A DNA stretch of 64,000 nt from Bradyrhizobium arachidis. Lineage in GTDB: Bacteria; Pseudomonadota; Alphaproteobacteria; Rhizobiales; Xanthobacteraceae. The position numbers were made by a program, and so were the translations under genes. The stretch lies in the NCBI RefSeq assembly GCF_015291705.1, contig NZ_CP030050.1, positions 1,736,001 to 1,800,000 of the forward strand, read 5' to 3'. Below the pieces are notes generated by a model that was not told where the DNA came from, did not search any database, and saw only the letters and a program-made list of their open reading frames with translations. This document shows positions 25,901 to 33,792 of this stretch, one piece after another (the stretch's first letter is position 1; the number at the start of each line of letters is the position of its first letter).

Positions 25901-26514
25901 CGGCCAATGAAACAGTCTTGCCATATAGCCCGCAGATACGGCCGCTCGGTCCGCTCATACCAGCCGCGGAACTTGGCATCTGGTACGATGCGGTGCAGAC
26001 GCGCGCGCTAGCCGAGCGATACCTGCGGCAGGTTCGCAGTTGGGCAAGGAAGGCCTATCAGCAGGAGCGGGAGCGCGGGCACTGCGAGGGTCTAAGGTCA
26101 GGCTCGGACGAAATGGCACAGCTGATTGCCCGAGCTGCTTCCGATGTGGCCGGCCGAAAAGCTGTTCTGCAACAGGAGTTACCACAGCTCGTCATTGAGA
26201 TATTGACCGATTTGTTGGGCTCCTTTGATCCGGGTGAGATGTTGGTAAGAACCGTTCGTCACGCTGTCGAGAAAAGATATGGCAGCGCAGAAATATGCCT
26301 TCACGTGTCTCCTGTGAACGCTGATGCACTAAGACATGAATTCCTGGCGTTCGATGGAACGAATAGTCGGCCGAAAGTCAGAATCGATCCGGACCCTGCC
26401 GTGGGGCCGGACCAGTGCGTTCTGTGGAGTGAGTTCGGCAGTGTCGATTTAGGACTTGCCGCGCAGCTCCGCACATTGCGTCTCGGCCTTGATCCATCTT
26501 CTCAGGAAAGCTAA
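25897..26514 (+). CDS. nolV: T3SS ATPase stator NolV/RhcL (SctL)
   Basis: A 205-residue cytoplasmic stator that regulates RhcN and ties it to RhcQ. A long charged helix (LAERYLRQVRSWARKAYQQE) with AxxxG-like spacing leads into the V-ATPase E-subunit-like C-terminal domain (ILTDLLGSF, LVRTVRHAVEK, IDPDPAVGPDQCVLWSEFG). It overlaps nolU by four bases and is followed by rhcN after 2 bp. Confidence 0.9.
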   Translation: MTANETVLPYSPQIRPLGPLIPAAELGIWYDAVQTRALAERYLRQVRSWARKAYQQERERGHCEGLRSGSDEMAQLIARAASDVAGRKAVLQQELPQLVIEILTDLLGSFDPGEMLVRTVRHAVEKRYGSAEICLHVSPVNADALRHEFLAFDGTNSRPKVRIDPDPAVGPDQCVLWSEFGSVDLGLAAQLRTLRLGLDPSSQES

Positions 26515-26516
26515 CC

Positions 26517-27872
26517 GTGACGACGCAACAATCAGGCCATGATCAAGCCGGCGGAGAAGGAGATGTGCATTCGGCGATAGCATCTCTGAGATTCGCAGCA
26601 AAGGAGGTCGATACGCGTGCCGTGCGGGGACGGATCACGCGTGCGATCGGCACCTTGCTCCATGCCGTGTTGCCAGGGGCCCGTGTTGGAGAACTTTGCC
26701 TATTGCAGGATCACGCTTCCGGATGGTCACTTGAAGCGGAAGTCATCGGTTTGCTGCCGGACGGGGTTTTGCTGACGCCCATTGGCGATATGGTAGGCTT
26801 GTCCCACCGCGCGGAAGTGCTCCCAACAGGGCGCATGCAGGAAGTGTCAGTCGGGCCTGGCCTGCTCGGCCGCGTGATCGATAGCTTCGGCCGTCCACTC
26901 GATGGCAAGGGGCCGCTAAGGACGGTCCACACTTGTCCGCTCCGCGGCAAGGCGCCCAACCCGATGAGGCGGCGTGGCATCGAGCAGCCGTTTCCGCTCG
27001 GCGTTCGCGTTCTGGATGGACTTCTGACGTGTGGCGAAGGTCAGCGCATCGGAATCTATGGAGATGCCGGTTGCGGTAAGTCGACGCTGATGTCGCAAAT
27101 TGTAAAAGGCGCGGCCGCCGATGTCACCGTGGTTGCTCTCATAGGGGAGCGTGGGCGCGAGGTGCGTGAATTCATCGAACGTCATCTTGGAGATGCCCTC
27201 GCTCGCACGATCGTTGTCGTTGAGACATCCGATCGATCGGCAATGGAGCGGGCGCAATGCGCTCATATGGCGACCGCACTCGCCGAGTATTTTCGTGATC
27301 AAGGGCTGCAGGTCGTTCTGATGATGGATTCGCTGACCCGCTTTAGCCGTGCGATGCGCGAAATCGGCCTTGCCGCCGGAGAACCTCCCACCCGGCGCGG
27401 CTTTCCTCCTTCCGTCTTTGCGCTGCTTCCTGGTCTGTTGGAGCGAGCCGGTATGGGCGAGCGGGGCTCGATCACGGCATTCTATACCGTGCTTGTCGAA
27501 GGTGACGGCACGGGCGATCCGATCGCCGAAGAGTCGCGCGGCATTCTCGATGGTCATATCATTCTTTCGCGCGCGCTGGCCTCCCGAGAGCATTTTCCCG
27601 CCATCGACGTGCTGTCCAGCCGAAGTCGTGTCATGGATGCGGTCGCCTCTGGTCCACATCGCAAGGCGGCATCCGCATTCCGCGATCTGCTCTCGCGCTA
27701 CAATGAGGCTGAGTTCCTGATCAAGGTCGGTGAATACAAGCCGGGCAACGATCCACTGACTGATCGGGCAATCGAGTCAATCGAGGAACTGCGCGCATTC
27801 TTGCGCCAGGCACAGGACGAGCCGTCGAGCTTTGAGGAGACCGTTTCATGGATGTCGCGTCTGACGGCCTGA
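26517..27872 (+). CDS. rhcN: T3SS ATPase RhcN (SctN)
   Basis: A 451-residue hexameric ATPase related to F1-beta and FliI that releases substrates from chaperones and unfolds them. Walker A is GDAGCGKST (residues 182-190), the conserved GERGREV is at about 210, and Walker B LMMDSLTRFSRA centres on D271. The T3SS ATPase signature GEPPTRRGFPPSVFALLP follows. Start is GTG at 26517, 2 bp after nolV. Its last 25 bp overlap the next gene. Confidence 0.97.
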   Translation: MTTQQSGHDQAGGEGDVHSAIASLRFAAKEVDTRAVRGRITRAIGTLLHAVLPGARVGELCLLQDHASGWSLEAEVIGLLPDGVLLTPIGDMVGLSHRAEVLPTGRMQEVSVGPGLLGRVIDSFGRPLDGKGPLRTVHTCPLRGKAPNPMRRRGIEQPFPLGVRVLDGLLTCGEGQRIGIYGDAGCGKSTLMSQIVKGAAADVTVVALIGERGREVREFIERHLGDALARTIVVVETSDRSAMERAQCAHMATALAEYFRDQGLQVVLMMDSLTRFSRAMREIGLAAGEPPTRRGFPPSVFALLPGLLERAGMGERGSITAFYTVLVEGDGTGDPIAEESRGILDGHIILSRALASREHFPAIDVLSSRSRVMDAVASGPHRKAASAFRDLLSRYNEAEFLIKVGEYKPGNDPLTDRAIESIEELRAFLRQAQDEPSSFEETVSWMSRLTA

Positions 27873-28384
27873 ATCTCGTGCAAGCGTCGAAATTGCGGCT
27901 CGTGAAAGACATGAGAGAGCGAAGCGCGCTTCGTGAATTGTCGAACATGGAAGCCAGGCGCCAAATTGCGGTCGCAGCGCTGCAGCGAGCGTCTGAGAAT
28001 CTTAAAGGCGCGCAGGATCGTCGCGCCAAGGCCGAAGCTGAACTTTATCAGGAGCTGGCGTCGCTCGAGATGATGTCCGTGACCGAGCTCGATCGTCGCT
28101 GTCAACTCGTCCTTGGGCGGCTGGCAGCAGAGATCGAATCGGCACGCCAGGCGCGTGAGCAGGCGCGCATCGCGCATGAGCAGGCCCAGCGGGCGGTGAA
28201 TGAGGCGCGGACCATATGGGCCAAGCGTTCGGCGGCGAGCCAGAAATGGCAGGAGATTGAGGGCGATGTCCAGCGCACTACCGCTGTCCGTTCGGAGTTT
28301 GCAGCCGAAATCGATGCCGACGATGAGGTTTTGCTCCGATATCAGGGTGGTTCGCGCAGCCAGACGGTCGATGACTCGAACTAA
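27848..28384 (+). CDS. rhcZ: T3SS stalk protein RhcZ/RhcO (y4yJ, SctO)
   Basis: A 178-residue protein almost entirely coiled coil (MRERSALRELSNMEARRQIA through VQRTTAVRSEFAAE). This is typical of the YscO/FliJ stalk that inserts in the ATPase hexamer and contacts SctV. The start ATG at 27848 lies inside the end of rhcN, implying coupled translation. Equivalent to y4yJ of NGR234. Confidence 0.85.
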   Translation: MDVASDGLNLVQASKLRLVKDMRERSALRELSNMEARRQIAVAALQRASENLKGAQDRRAKAEAELYQELASLEMMSVTELDRRCQLVLGRLAAEIESARQAREQARIAHEQAQRAVNEARTIWAKRSAASQKWQEIEGDVQRTTAVRSEFAAEIDADDEVLLRYQGGSRSQTVDDSN

Positions 28385-28441
28385 TGGCTGGTTCTCTTAT
28401 CAACTCGCGAGCTGCGCCCGCGGAACCTGTCGATAAATGCC

Positions 28442-29497
28442 ATGGGTGAACCCGCACTATATCAGCCAGCGGCAAAGCTGTCGCATGAAGTGGTCTCCTG
28501 GCTCAACGAGACCGCCGCACCGCGCACGGTTCTGCAGAGCCGCATTGGCGATAAGCCGCTATCGATCCGTGTGAGCCGGCTTGTTTGGCAGGCCGAGCCA
28601 TATGCCACGTCGGTGCTCGACTGCGTATTTTGCGCCGAAGGCGAGACCGCTGTGTTGTCCTTGCCCCGCCTTCTCGTCGAGGCACTGATTTCAACGATCC
28701 AGCATGGCCTTACTTTACCTTCCGGCCCAACTCGCTCGCTCCTTCTCGAACTTGCACTGGAACCTTGGCTCGCTGCATTAGAGATCGTGCTCGCGCGGAA
28801 TTTGCAGCTGATCCGCGTCGAAGACACAACGGCCAGAGACCCCTATTTGGAGTTCGACGTTACTTTCGGGCCGCTGGCGGCCAAGGCTCGCCTGTTCTTG
28901 TTCGCGCCTCTTGACGGTCTGGTTCCGTCTGCGTTTCGTGTCTTAGGCGAGTTGATCGGCCAATTACCGCGAGATCTAGGTAAGATTTCTTCGGAATTGC
29001 CGGTCGTAATTGCGAGAGAGATCGGCTCGCTGCGCGCGCCCATCAAGCTTCTTCGCCAAGCACAGCCCGGCGACGCACTGCTGCCCGAGGTCATTCCCTT
29101 TGCCCATGGCCAGCTCATCCTCGCTGCGGACAAGTTGTGGGCGCCGGCGCAGGTGGCGGGCGACAGACTTATCCTTCGGGGACCATTCCGCCTGCAGTCC
29201 CATCCTCTAAGGTATGCAAATATGACGATACGCCCCCAAGCTGAACAAGCAATCCCGCCCTCGGAAGCCGACATCGACAGTGTTGAGATCACGCTTGTGT
29301 TCGAATGCGGCCGCTGGCCCATAACGCTGGGTACGTTGAGAAGCATCAACGAGGGGCACGTGTTCGAGCTTGGCCGGCCGGTGGACGGTCCGGTCGACAT
29401 TGTTGCCAATGGTCAATTGATCGGCCGCGGCGACATTGTACGTGTCGGTGAAGCGTTGGGCATCCGGTTACTGAGCAAGTTGGCGCTCAATGGTTGA
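28442..29497 (+). CDS. rhcQ: T3SS C-ring protein RhcQ (SctQ)
   Basis: A 351-residue cytoplasmic sorting-platform protein. The C-terminal SpoA (FliN-like) domain is visible from VEITLVFECGRWPITLGTL to the end (GQLIGRGDIVRVGEALGIRL), and an upstream SpoA-like part (LLPEVIPFAHGQLILAA) precedes it. The N-terminal 200 residues are the SctQ-specific domain. It starts 57 bp after rhcZ and overlaps rhcR by eight bases. Confidence 0.92.
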   Translation: MGEPALYQPAAKLSHEVVSWLNETAAPRTVLQSRIGDKPLSIRVSRLVWQAEPYATSVLDCVFCAEGETAVLSLPRLLVEALISTIQHGLTLPSGPTRSLLLELALEPWLAALEIVLARNLQLIRVEDTTARDPYLEFDVTFGPLAAKARLFLFAPLDGLVPSAFRVLGELIGQLPRDLGKISSELPVVIAREIGSLRAPIKLLRQAQPGDALLPEVIPFAHGQLILAADKLWAPAQVAGDRLILRGPFRLQSHPLRYANMTIRPQAEQAIPPSEADIDSVEITLVFECGRWPITLGTLRSINEGHVFELGRPVDGPVDIVANGQLIGRGDIVRVGEALGIRLLSKLALNG

Positions 29498-30155
29498 CAT
29501 TCAACCGAGCATCCTTGCGCTTGTTGCGGCGACCGCCGGTCTTGGCCTGCTGGCGTTCGCGGTTGTCACAACGACGGCGTTCATCAAGGTTTCCGTCGTT
29601 CTCTTCCTGATCCGCAACGCGCTCGGCACTCAGTCCATACCACCGAACATCGTTTTGTATGGTGCTGCATTGATCCTTACCATATTCATAGGGGCCCCAG
29701 TATTCGAGCAAACCTACAACCGCGTGACCGATACGCAACTTCGTTACCAAACCGCCGATGACTGGTTGACCGCCGCCAAGGAAGGCAGCGAGCCGCTGCG
29801 CGCCCATCTCAAAAAGTTCACCACTGAGGAGCAGCGCACGTTCTTCTTGTCGTCGACGGAACATATCTGGTCGGAGGAGATGCGCGCCAACGCAACAGCC
29901 GACGATTTTGCGATCCTCGTGCCGTCTTTTTTGATCTCGGAGCTTAAGCGTGCGTTTGAAATCGGTTTCCTTCTCTATCTTCCGTTCATCACGATCGACC
30001 TGATTGTGACGACAATTCTGATGGCCATGGGCATGTCAATGGTATCACCAACAATGATATCCGTTCCTTTCAAGCTCTTTCTGTTCGTCACAATCGACGG
30101 CTGGTCGCGGCTCATGCACGGACTGGTCTTAAGCTACGCATCCCCGGGGGGGTGA
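29490..30155 (+). CDS. rhcR: T3SS export apparatus protein RhcR (SctR)
   Basis: A 221-residue FliP/SctR-family membrane protein of the export gate core. It has four hydrophobic segments: the first with TTTAFIKVSVVLFLIRNALG, then a periplasmic loop, then VPSFLISELKRAFEIGFLLY and PFITIDLIVTTILMAMGMSM. These motifs are nearly invariant in the family. It overlaps rhcQ and is separated by one base from rhcS. Confidence 0.97.
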   Translation: MVDIQPSILALVAATAGLGLLAFAVVTTTAFIKVSVVLFLIRNALGTQSIPPNIVLYGAALILTIFIGAPVFEQTYNRVTDTQLRYQTADDWLTAAKEGSEPLRAHLKKFTTEEQRTFFLSSTEHIWSEEMRANATADDFAILVPSFLISELKRAFEIGFLLYLPFITIDLIVTTILMAMGMSMVSPTMISVPFKLFLFVTIDGWSRLMHGLVLSYASPGG

Positions 30156-30156
30156 G

Positions 30157-30432
30157 ATGGACGAGGCCAGCATTCTCACCCACCTGAGCCGATCATTAGT
30201 CCTGTTCATGATCTGGGTTCTACCGCCGCTTCTGGCAGCCCTCGTGGCCGGATTGGGTATTGGCATCGTGCAGGCAGCAACCCAGCTCCAGGATCAAACC
30301 TTGCCGCTTACCGTGAAGCTCCTCGTCGTCGTCGCCGTGCTCGTTCTGTTTGCTCCGGTGCTGAGCGCGCCCCTGATCGAGCAAGCCCAGCGTATCTTTA
30401 CTGAGTTCCCCGCGCTCACAGCGAGGTATTAG
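30157..30432 (+). CDS. rhcS: T3SS export apparatus protein RhcS (SctS)
   Basis: A 91-residue FliQ/SctS protein with two membrane helices (SLVLFMIWVLPPLLAALVAG and LTVKLLVVVAVLVLFAPVLS) and the conserved GIVQAATQLQDQTLP loop. Four copies wind around the SctR/T core. It is the last gene before a 672-bp break in the otherwise compact operon. Confidence 0.96.
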   Translation: MDEASILTHLSRSLVLFMIWVLPPLLAALVAGLGIGIVQAATQLQDQTLPLTVKLLVVVAVLVLFAPVLSAPLIEQAQRIFTEFPALTARY

Positions 30433-30514
30433 TGCGCGCGGAACGCAAGCCTGTCTACGTTTCAGCTATAGCGTCTCGTTTGTTGGCCCTCATTGCGAAC
30501 CACAAAAAGCGAGT

Positions 30515-30534
30515 TCGTCATCTTATCGAAAGCT
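30515..30534 (+). promoter_or_regulatory. tts box between rhcS and rhcT
   Basis: Reads TCGTCATCTTATCGAAAGCT, one mismatch to the tts core. It is oriented towards rhcT and rhcU, so it could restore their TtsI control after the interruption, or belong to the short ORF 78 bp downstream. Confidence 0.8.
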
Positions 30535-30611
30535 CGCCTCACTATTATGAGACGGATAGACATCCGAACTGTCCTGTTCGGCTCTATGAGCCCGCCGTAT
30601 TCGGAGGAAGG

Positions 30612-30680
30612 ATGACTCCATTTGGAATTTCTATCCGTTCGATTCAGGTGTGCTTACGATGTGATGGAATTACCTGCTGA
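30612..30680 (+). CDS. Short ORF behind tts box (leader peptide or effector stub)
   Basis: A 22-residue frame MTPFGISIRSIQVCLRCDG with a strong ribosome site (GGAGGAAGG directly before the ATG). It sits 78 bp after a good tts box, the normal spacing for effector genes of this window (about 50-80 bp). It may be the surviving start of a truncated effector. No homology is recognised. Confidence 0.35.
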   Translation: MTPFGISIRSIQVCLRCDGITC

Positions 30681-31104
30681 GACCTGGTCCTCGATGCACA
30701 GCCTGGCGAGTTGTCGACACAAGTGAACGGGCAACCGCTTTGATTGCAAGCGGCCCCAAGTTTCTGGCATTCTGGTGAATGAGCCTGCGAATGAAGGTGT
30801 TGCTCGAGAGCGATCTCCATAGACTGCGAAATTGGCCCTCAGATCTCCAAACCGTGCTGCGGCCGGTGAGAGCGGAAGAAGCGTGGCTTATAGGCCGCGC
30901 GCGATTTCGCGGGTGCTCTCATCGAATGGTCTGCGCCCGATGGCGGTAGTCATATGGATAGTTGAAGCCGAAGTCATCTGCCCTGGGAGGCCTGTCGCTC
31001 TGCAACCGCTGGGACCCGAGATCTGCAGAGTTCTTGACGTCTCACATCATGGCGACGTGAGTGCGACAGCTGCATTGGCTGAAGGCACGACGAGCTGAGC
31101 TCAA

Positions 31105-31920
31105 ATGGATGCCTTGTCACCCACCGAGACGCAAGCTCTGGTTCAGACTGCTGTCGAGTTCGTCGTTGCGGCCGGTCTTGGCGCGGCCCGGGCCCTCGGC
31201 ATTATGCTGGTTCTTCCGGTATTCACGCGACCGCACATTGGCGGGATTATCCGCGCAAGCGCGACGATTGTGATTGGATTGCCTTGCTTGATGCAGATCA
31301 GAAACGGCTTGCAGACACTAGATCCGGGCACCCGTATGGTTGCGGTCTCGCTCCTCGGTTTGAAGGAGATATTTATCGGCCTGGTGTTTGGTTTTCTGCT
31401 TAGTATACCACTTTGGAGCATCCAGGCCGTTGGTGACATCATTGATACCCAGCGCGGCATCTCCAGCCAGCTGGACGATCCTGCGACACGCAGTCAAACC
31501 GCCGCGATGGGGCTCTTTCTCGGGACTGCCGCGGTTACGATCTTCGTTGTATCAGGAGGTCTGCAGACCATGGTCAGATGCCTCTATGGAAGTTATCTGA
31601 TCTGGCCCGTGTATCGGCTGCTACCTCCGCTGACCCAGCAAGGGGCAATGGAGTTTATCGGGCTTCTCGACCATATCATGCATACGACTCTCGTGGTCGC
31701 CGGGCCCGTGCTGGCTCTGCTGCTTCTGATTGACGTATCCCTCATGCTGCTCGGGCGCTTTGCGCCGCAAATCAAGCTGAACGATCTCTCTCCGACTATC
31801 AAGAATGCCGCCTTTGGAATCTTTATGGTCAGCTACGCCGTCTTCCTGATCGAATATATGGGAGCAGAGATCATTCGGTTCAACGGCGTGCTGGAGTGGC
31901 TCGAGAAGTTCTTGAAATGA
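31105..31920 (+). CDS. rhcT: T3SS export apparatus protein RhcT (SctT)
   Basis: A 271-residue FliR/SctT membrane protein with about six membrane segments. Recognisable family motifs are LGAARALGIMLVLPVFTRP, GLVFGFLLSIPLWSIQAVGDIIDTQ with the conserved D, and LDDPATRSQTAAMGLF. It forms the SctR5-SctT pore. Its stop overlaps the rhcU start (ATGA). Start ATG at 31105 has no strong ribosome site (GAGCTCAA before it). Confidence 0.95.
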   Translation: MDALSPTETQALVQTAVEFVVAAGLGAARALGIMLVLPVFTRPHIGGIIRASATIVIGLPCLMQIRNGLQTLDPGTRMVAVSLLGLKEIFIGLVFGFLLSIPLWSIQAVGDIIDTQRGISSQLDDPATRSQTAAMGLFLGTAAVTIFVVSGGLQTMVRCLYGSYLIWPVYRLLPPLTQQGAMEFIGLLDHIMHTTLVVAGPVLALLLLIDVSLMLLGRFAPQIKLNDLSPTIKNAAFGIFMVSYAVFLIEYMGAEIIRFNGVLEWLEKFLK

Positions 31921-32954
31921 GCGACACGAGCGAAGAGAAAAATCTTCCACCAAGTCACAAGAAGCTGAGGGACGCGCGTAAGAAAGGGCAGAGCCCGCGC
32001 AGCGCCGACTTTGTGACCGCGGTAAGCCTTTGCGCTGGTTTCGGCTGCCTGTGCTTCAGGGCGGGCGCGATCGAAGACGGATGGCGCGAAGCTGTGCGGC
32101 TCACCGACAAGCTGCAGGAACAGCCCTTCAACAGTGCGGCCCGGCAGGCGCTGGTCGGATTGATGGACCTTTCTATAACAGCCGCGGCTCCCATCCTAGC
32201 TGCGGCGGTTGTCGCGGCGATTCTGGCCGGTGTCTTGGCCGGCGGCGGGCTGACGATTTCGGTTGAGCCGCTTAAACCCAGCTTTGAGAAATTGGACCCC
32301 GTCAAAGGGCTGAAGCGGATTGTCTCCCAGCGGTCGGTTGTCGAGCTTGGAAAGTCTATCGTCAAAGTTTTGGTTCTTGGCGCCACGTTCGTTTTCACTG
32401 TGCTCGCAAGTTGGAGGGCACTGGTATACTTGCCTGTGTGCGATTTGAGCTGCTTTGGTTTTGTCTTTAAAGAGCTCAAAGTGCTGATCGCGATTGCTGC
32501 CGGCGCTCTTCTGATTGGCGGCTTGGCCGATCTGCTCATTCAGCGTTGGTTGTTCTTGCGCGACATGCGCATGACGCAGAGCGAAGCCAAGCGCGAGTCC
32601 AAGGAACAGGATGGTAATCCGCAGATCAAGGGTGAACACCGTAGGCTCCGTCGGGAGTCGGCGAACGAGTGTCCGCTCGGCATCCATCGGGCGACATTGA
32701 TACTGACGGGGCGAGCGACATTGATTGGGCTGCGCTACGTGCGGGGCGAGACCGGCGTCCCAGTACTCGTGTGCCGCGGCGAGGGCGAAACGGCTTCACA
32801 GTTACTGGCGGAGGCGCGCGCCCAACGTCTGAGCATTGTCGAGGATCATGTGTTGGCGCGTCAGCTGATCCGAAAAGGTGCGATGGGCAAGGCCGTTCCG
32901 ATGGAGTGTTTCGAGAGGGCTGCAAAGGCAGTCTTTGCCGCCGGCCTAGTTTAG
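31917..32954 (+). CDS. rhcU: T3SS switch protein RhcU (SctU), NPTH motif missing
   Basis: A 345-residue FlhB/SctU-family protein with four membrane segments (about residues 33-52, 86-112, 148-172, 188-207) and a cytosolic domain. The start SDTSEEKNLPPSHKKLRDAR and QSEAKRESKEQDGNPQIKGE are classic. SctU normally self-cleaves within Asn-Pro-Thr-His; here the aligned place, between TLIL (260-263) and LIGLRYVRGETGVPV (269-283), reads TGRA (264-267). Both catalytic Asn and Pro are absent, so cleavage by the known mechanism cannot occur. The rest of the domain is intact, so the gene does not look dead. Start ATG overlaps rhcT. Confidence 0.93.
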   Translation: MSDTSEEKNLPPSHKKLRDARKKGQSPRSADFVTAVSLCAGFGCLCFRAGAIEDGWREAVRLTDKLQEQPFNSAARQALVGLMDLSITAAAPILAAAVVAAILAGVLAGGGLTISVEPLKPSFEKLDPVKGLKRIVSQRSVVELGKSIVKVLVLGATFVFTVLASWRALVYLPVCDLSCFGFVFKELKVLIAIAAGALLIGGLADLLIQRWLFLRDMRMTQSEAKRESKEQDGNPQIKGEHRRLRRESANECPLGIHRATLILTGRATLIGLRYVRGETGVPVLVCRGEGETASQLLAEARAQRLSIVEDHVLARQLIRKGAMGKAVPMECFERAAKAVFAAGLV

Positions 32955-33149
32955 CGTCGCACAAAACAGCGATGCGCTCAAACCTCTGGTCAACGATCCA
33001 ACTGTCCCAAAACCTAATCTGTAAGCTGCACGATCCCAAGAAAGGATCGAGCAAAGATTGGATTCCCGGAGGCTCGTCGGCCGATTCCAAGACTGATATG
33101 GACAAGAATGGCCAACCGACGTTCATGCTGCTCGGGTCTTACGAGCCGC

Positions 33150-33782
33150 TTATTGGGTTTCTGGCGCAACCCTGTTATGCGTTTCATCCTCCAAATTGCT
33201 CCTGTTGCCCCCCGACGTGGCCCCACGTGCGGTGATGGGAAGCACTGCACGATCACCACTGGTCGGCATGACAGCGCCATTGCCTAACAAGTCGCCAGGT
33301 TCATTGACCATGACCGCAAGGTTATTCCGGACTGAGCAGCCAAGGGTTGGATTGAACGAATTGTCGTTCACTGTAGGACCGACGATGGAGAGCGATGGGC
33401 AGACCGGAGGATGGGCTTCGAAAGTGATCGCTTCGATCCTCACCCCGGAACGAGCCGGCAAATCCACACGAGAAGCGGACAGGCGGATGTTGTAGGTGGC
33501 AACGCCCATGGCGCGAGCCTCGTGGGCCACCTGTGCAATGAGTCTGGGCGGGCCGATGACACCCACATGGAGGGCATCCAGCCGGCCGCGACTGGTCGCT
33601 GCAATAAAGCTTCGCAGCCGATGCCGTTCGGGGCCACGAAGGCTCTGCAGGAACAGCACGTTACTCTTCTGCTCGACCTGGATCTCTTGGTCAGCCGGCC
33701 CGGGCTGGATCGAGGCAGTATTTGCGCAGCCCCCCAATGTTGTTCCAATAACGATCGGGTAGCACAGATGTCGCAAAGTCAT
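33150..33782 (-). CDS. CpaD-like lipoprotein (y4xK)
   Basis: A 210-residue outer-membrane lipoprotein: signal peptide MTLRHLCYPIVIGTTLGGC with lipobox LGGC at 16-19. It resembles CpaD of Tad pilus systems (SFIAATSRGRLDALHVGVIG; FNPTLGCSVRNNLAVMVNEPGDLL is the CpaD signature region). It starts 10 bp after the rhcC2 stop with GAGG eight bases before the ATG, so both are one operon. By analogy it may help the RhcC2 secretin assemble. Equivalent to NGR234 y4xK by position. Convergent to rhcU. Confidence 0.75.
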   Translation of the reverse strand: MTLRHLCYPIVIGTTLGGCANTASIQPGPADQEIQVEQKSNVLFLQSLRGPERHRLRSFIAATSRGRLDALHVGVIGPPRLIAQVAHEARAMGVATYNIRLSASRVDLPARSGVRIEAITFEAHPPVCPSLSIVGPTVNDNSFNPTLGCSVRNNLAVMVNEPGDLLGNGAVMPTSGDRAVLPITARGATSGGNRSNLEDETHNRVAPETQ

Positions 33783-33792
33783 TTGCCGATCC

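Larger units (their letters stand above)
30433..31104. other. Interruption between rhcS and rhcT
   Basis: In related rhizobial clusters such as NGR234 rhcS and rhcT are adjacent; here 672 bp separate them. The stretch holds a tts box, a 22-codon ORF behind it, and a plus-strand frame from 30778 (MSLRMKVLLESDLHRLRNW) that stops after about 57 codons. It looks like an inserted, decayed effector or regulatory unit. Confidence 0.55.

Noticed and set aside
33031-33049. CGATCC-caagaaa-GGATCG hairpin as rhcU terminator
   Set aside because: Only a 6-bp stem without a U-run, so not distinguishable from chance.
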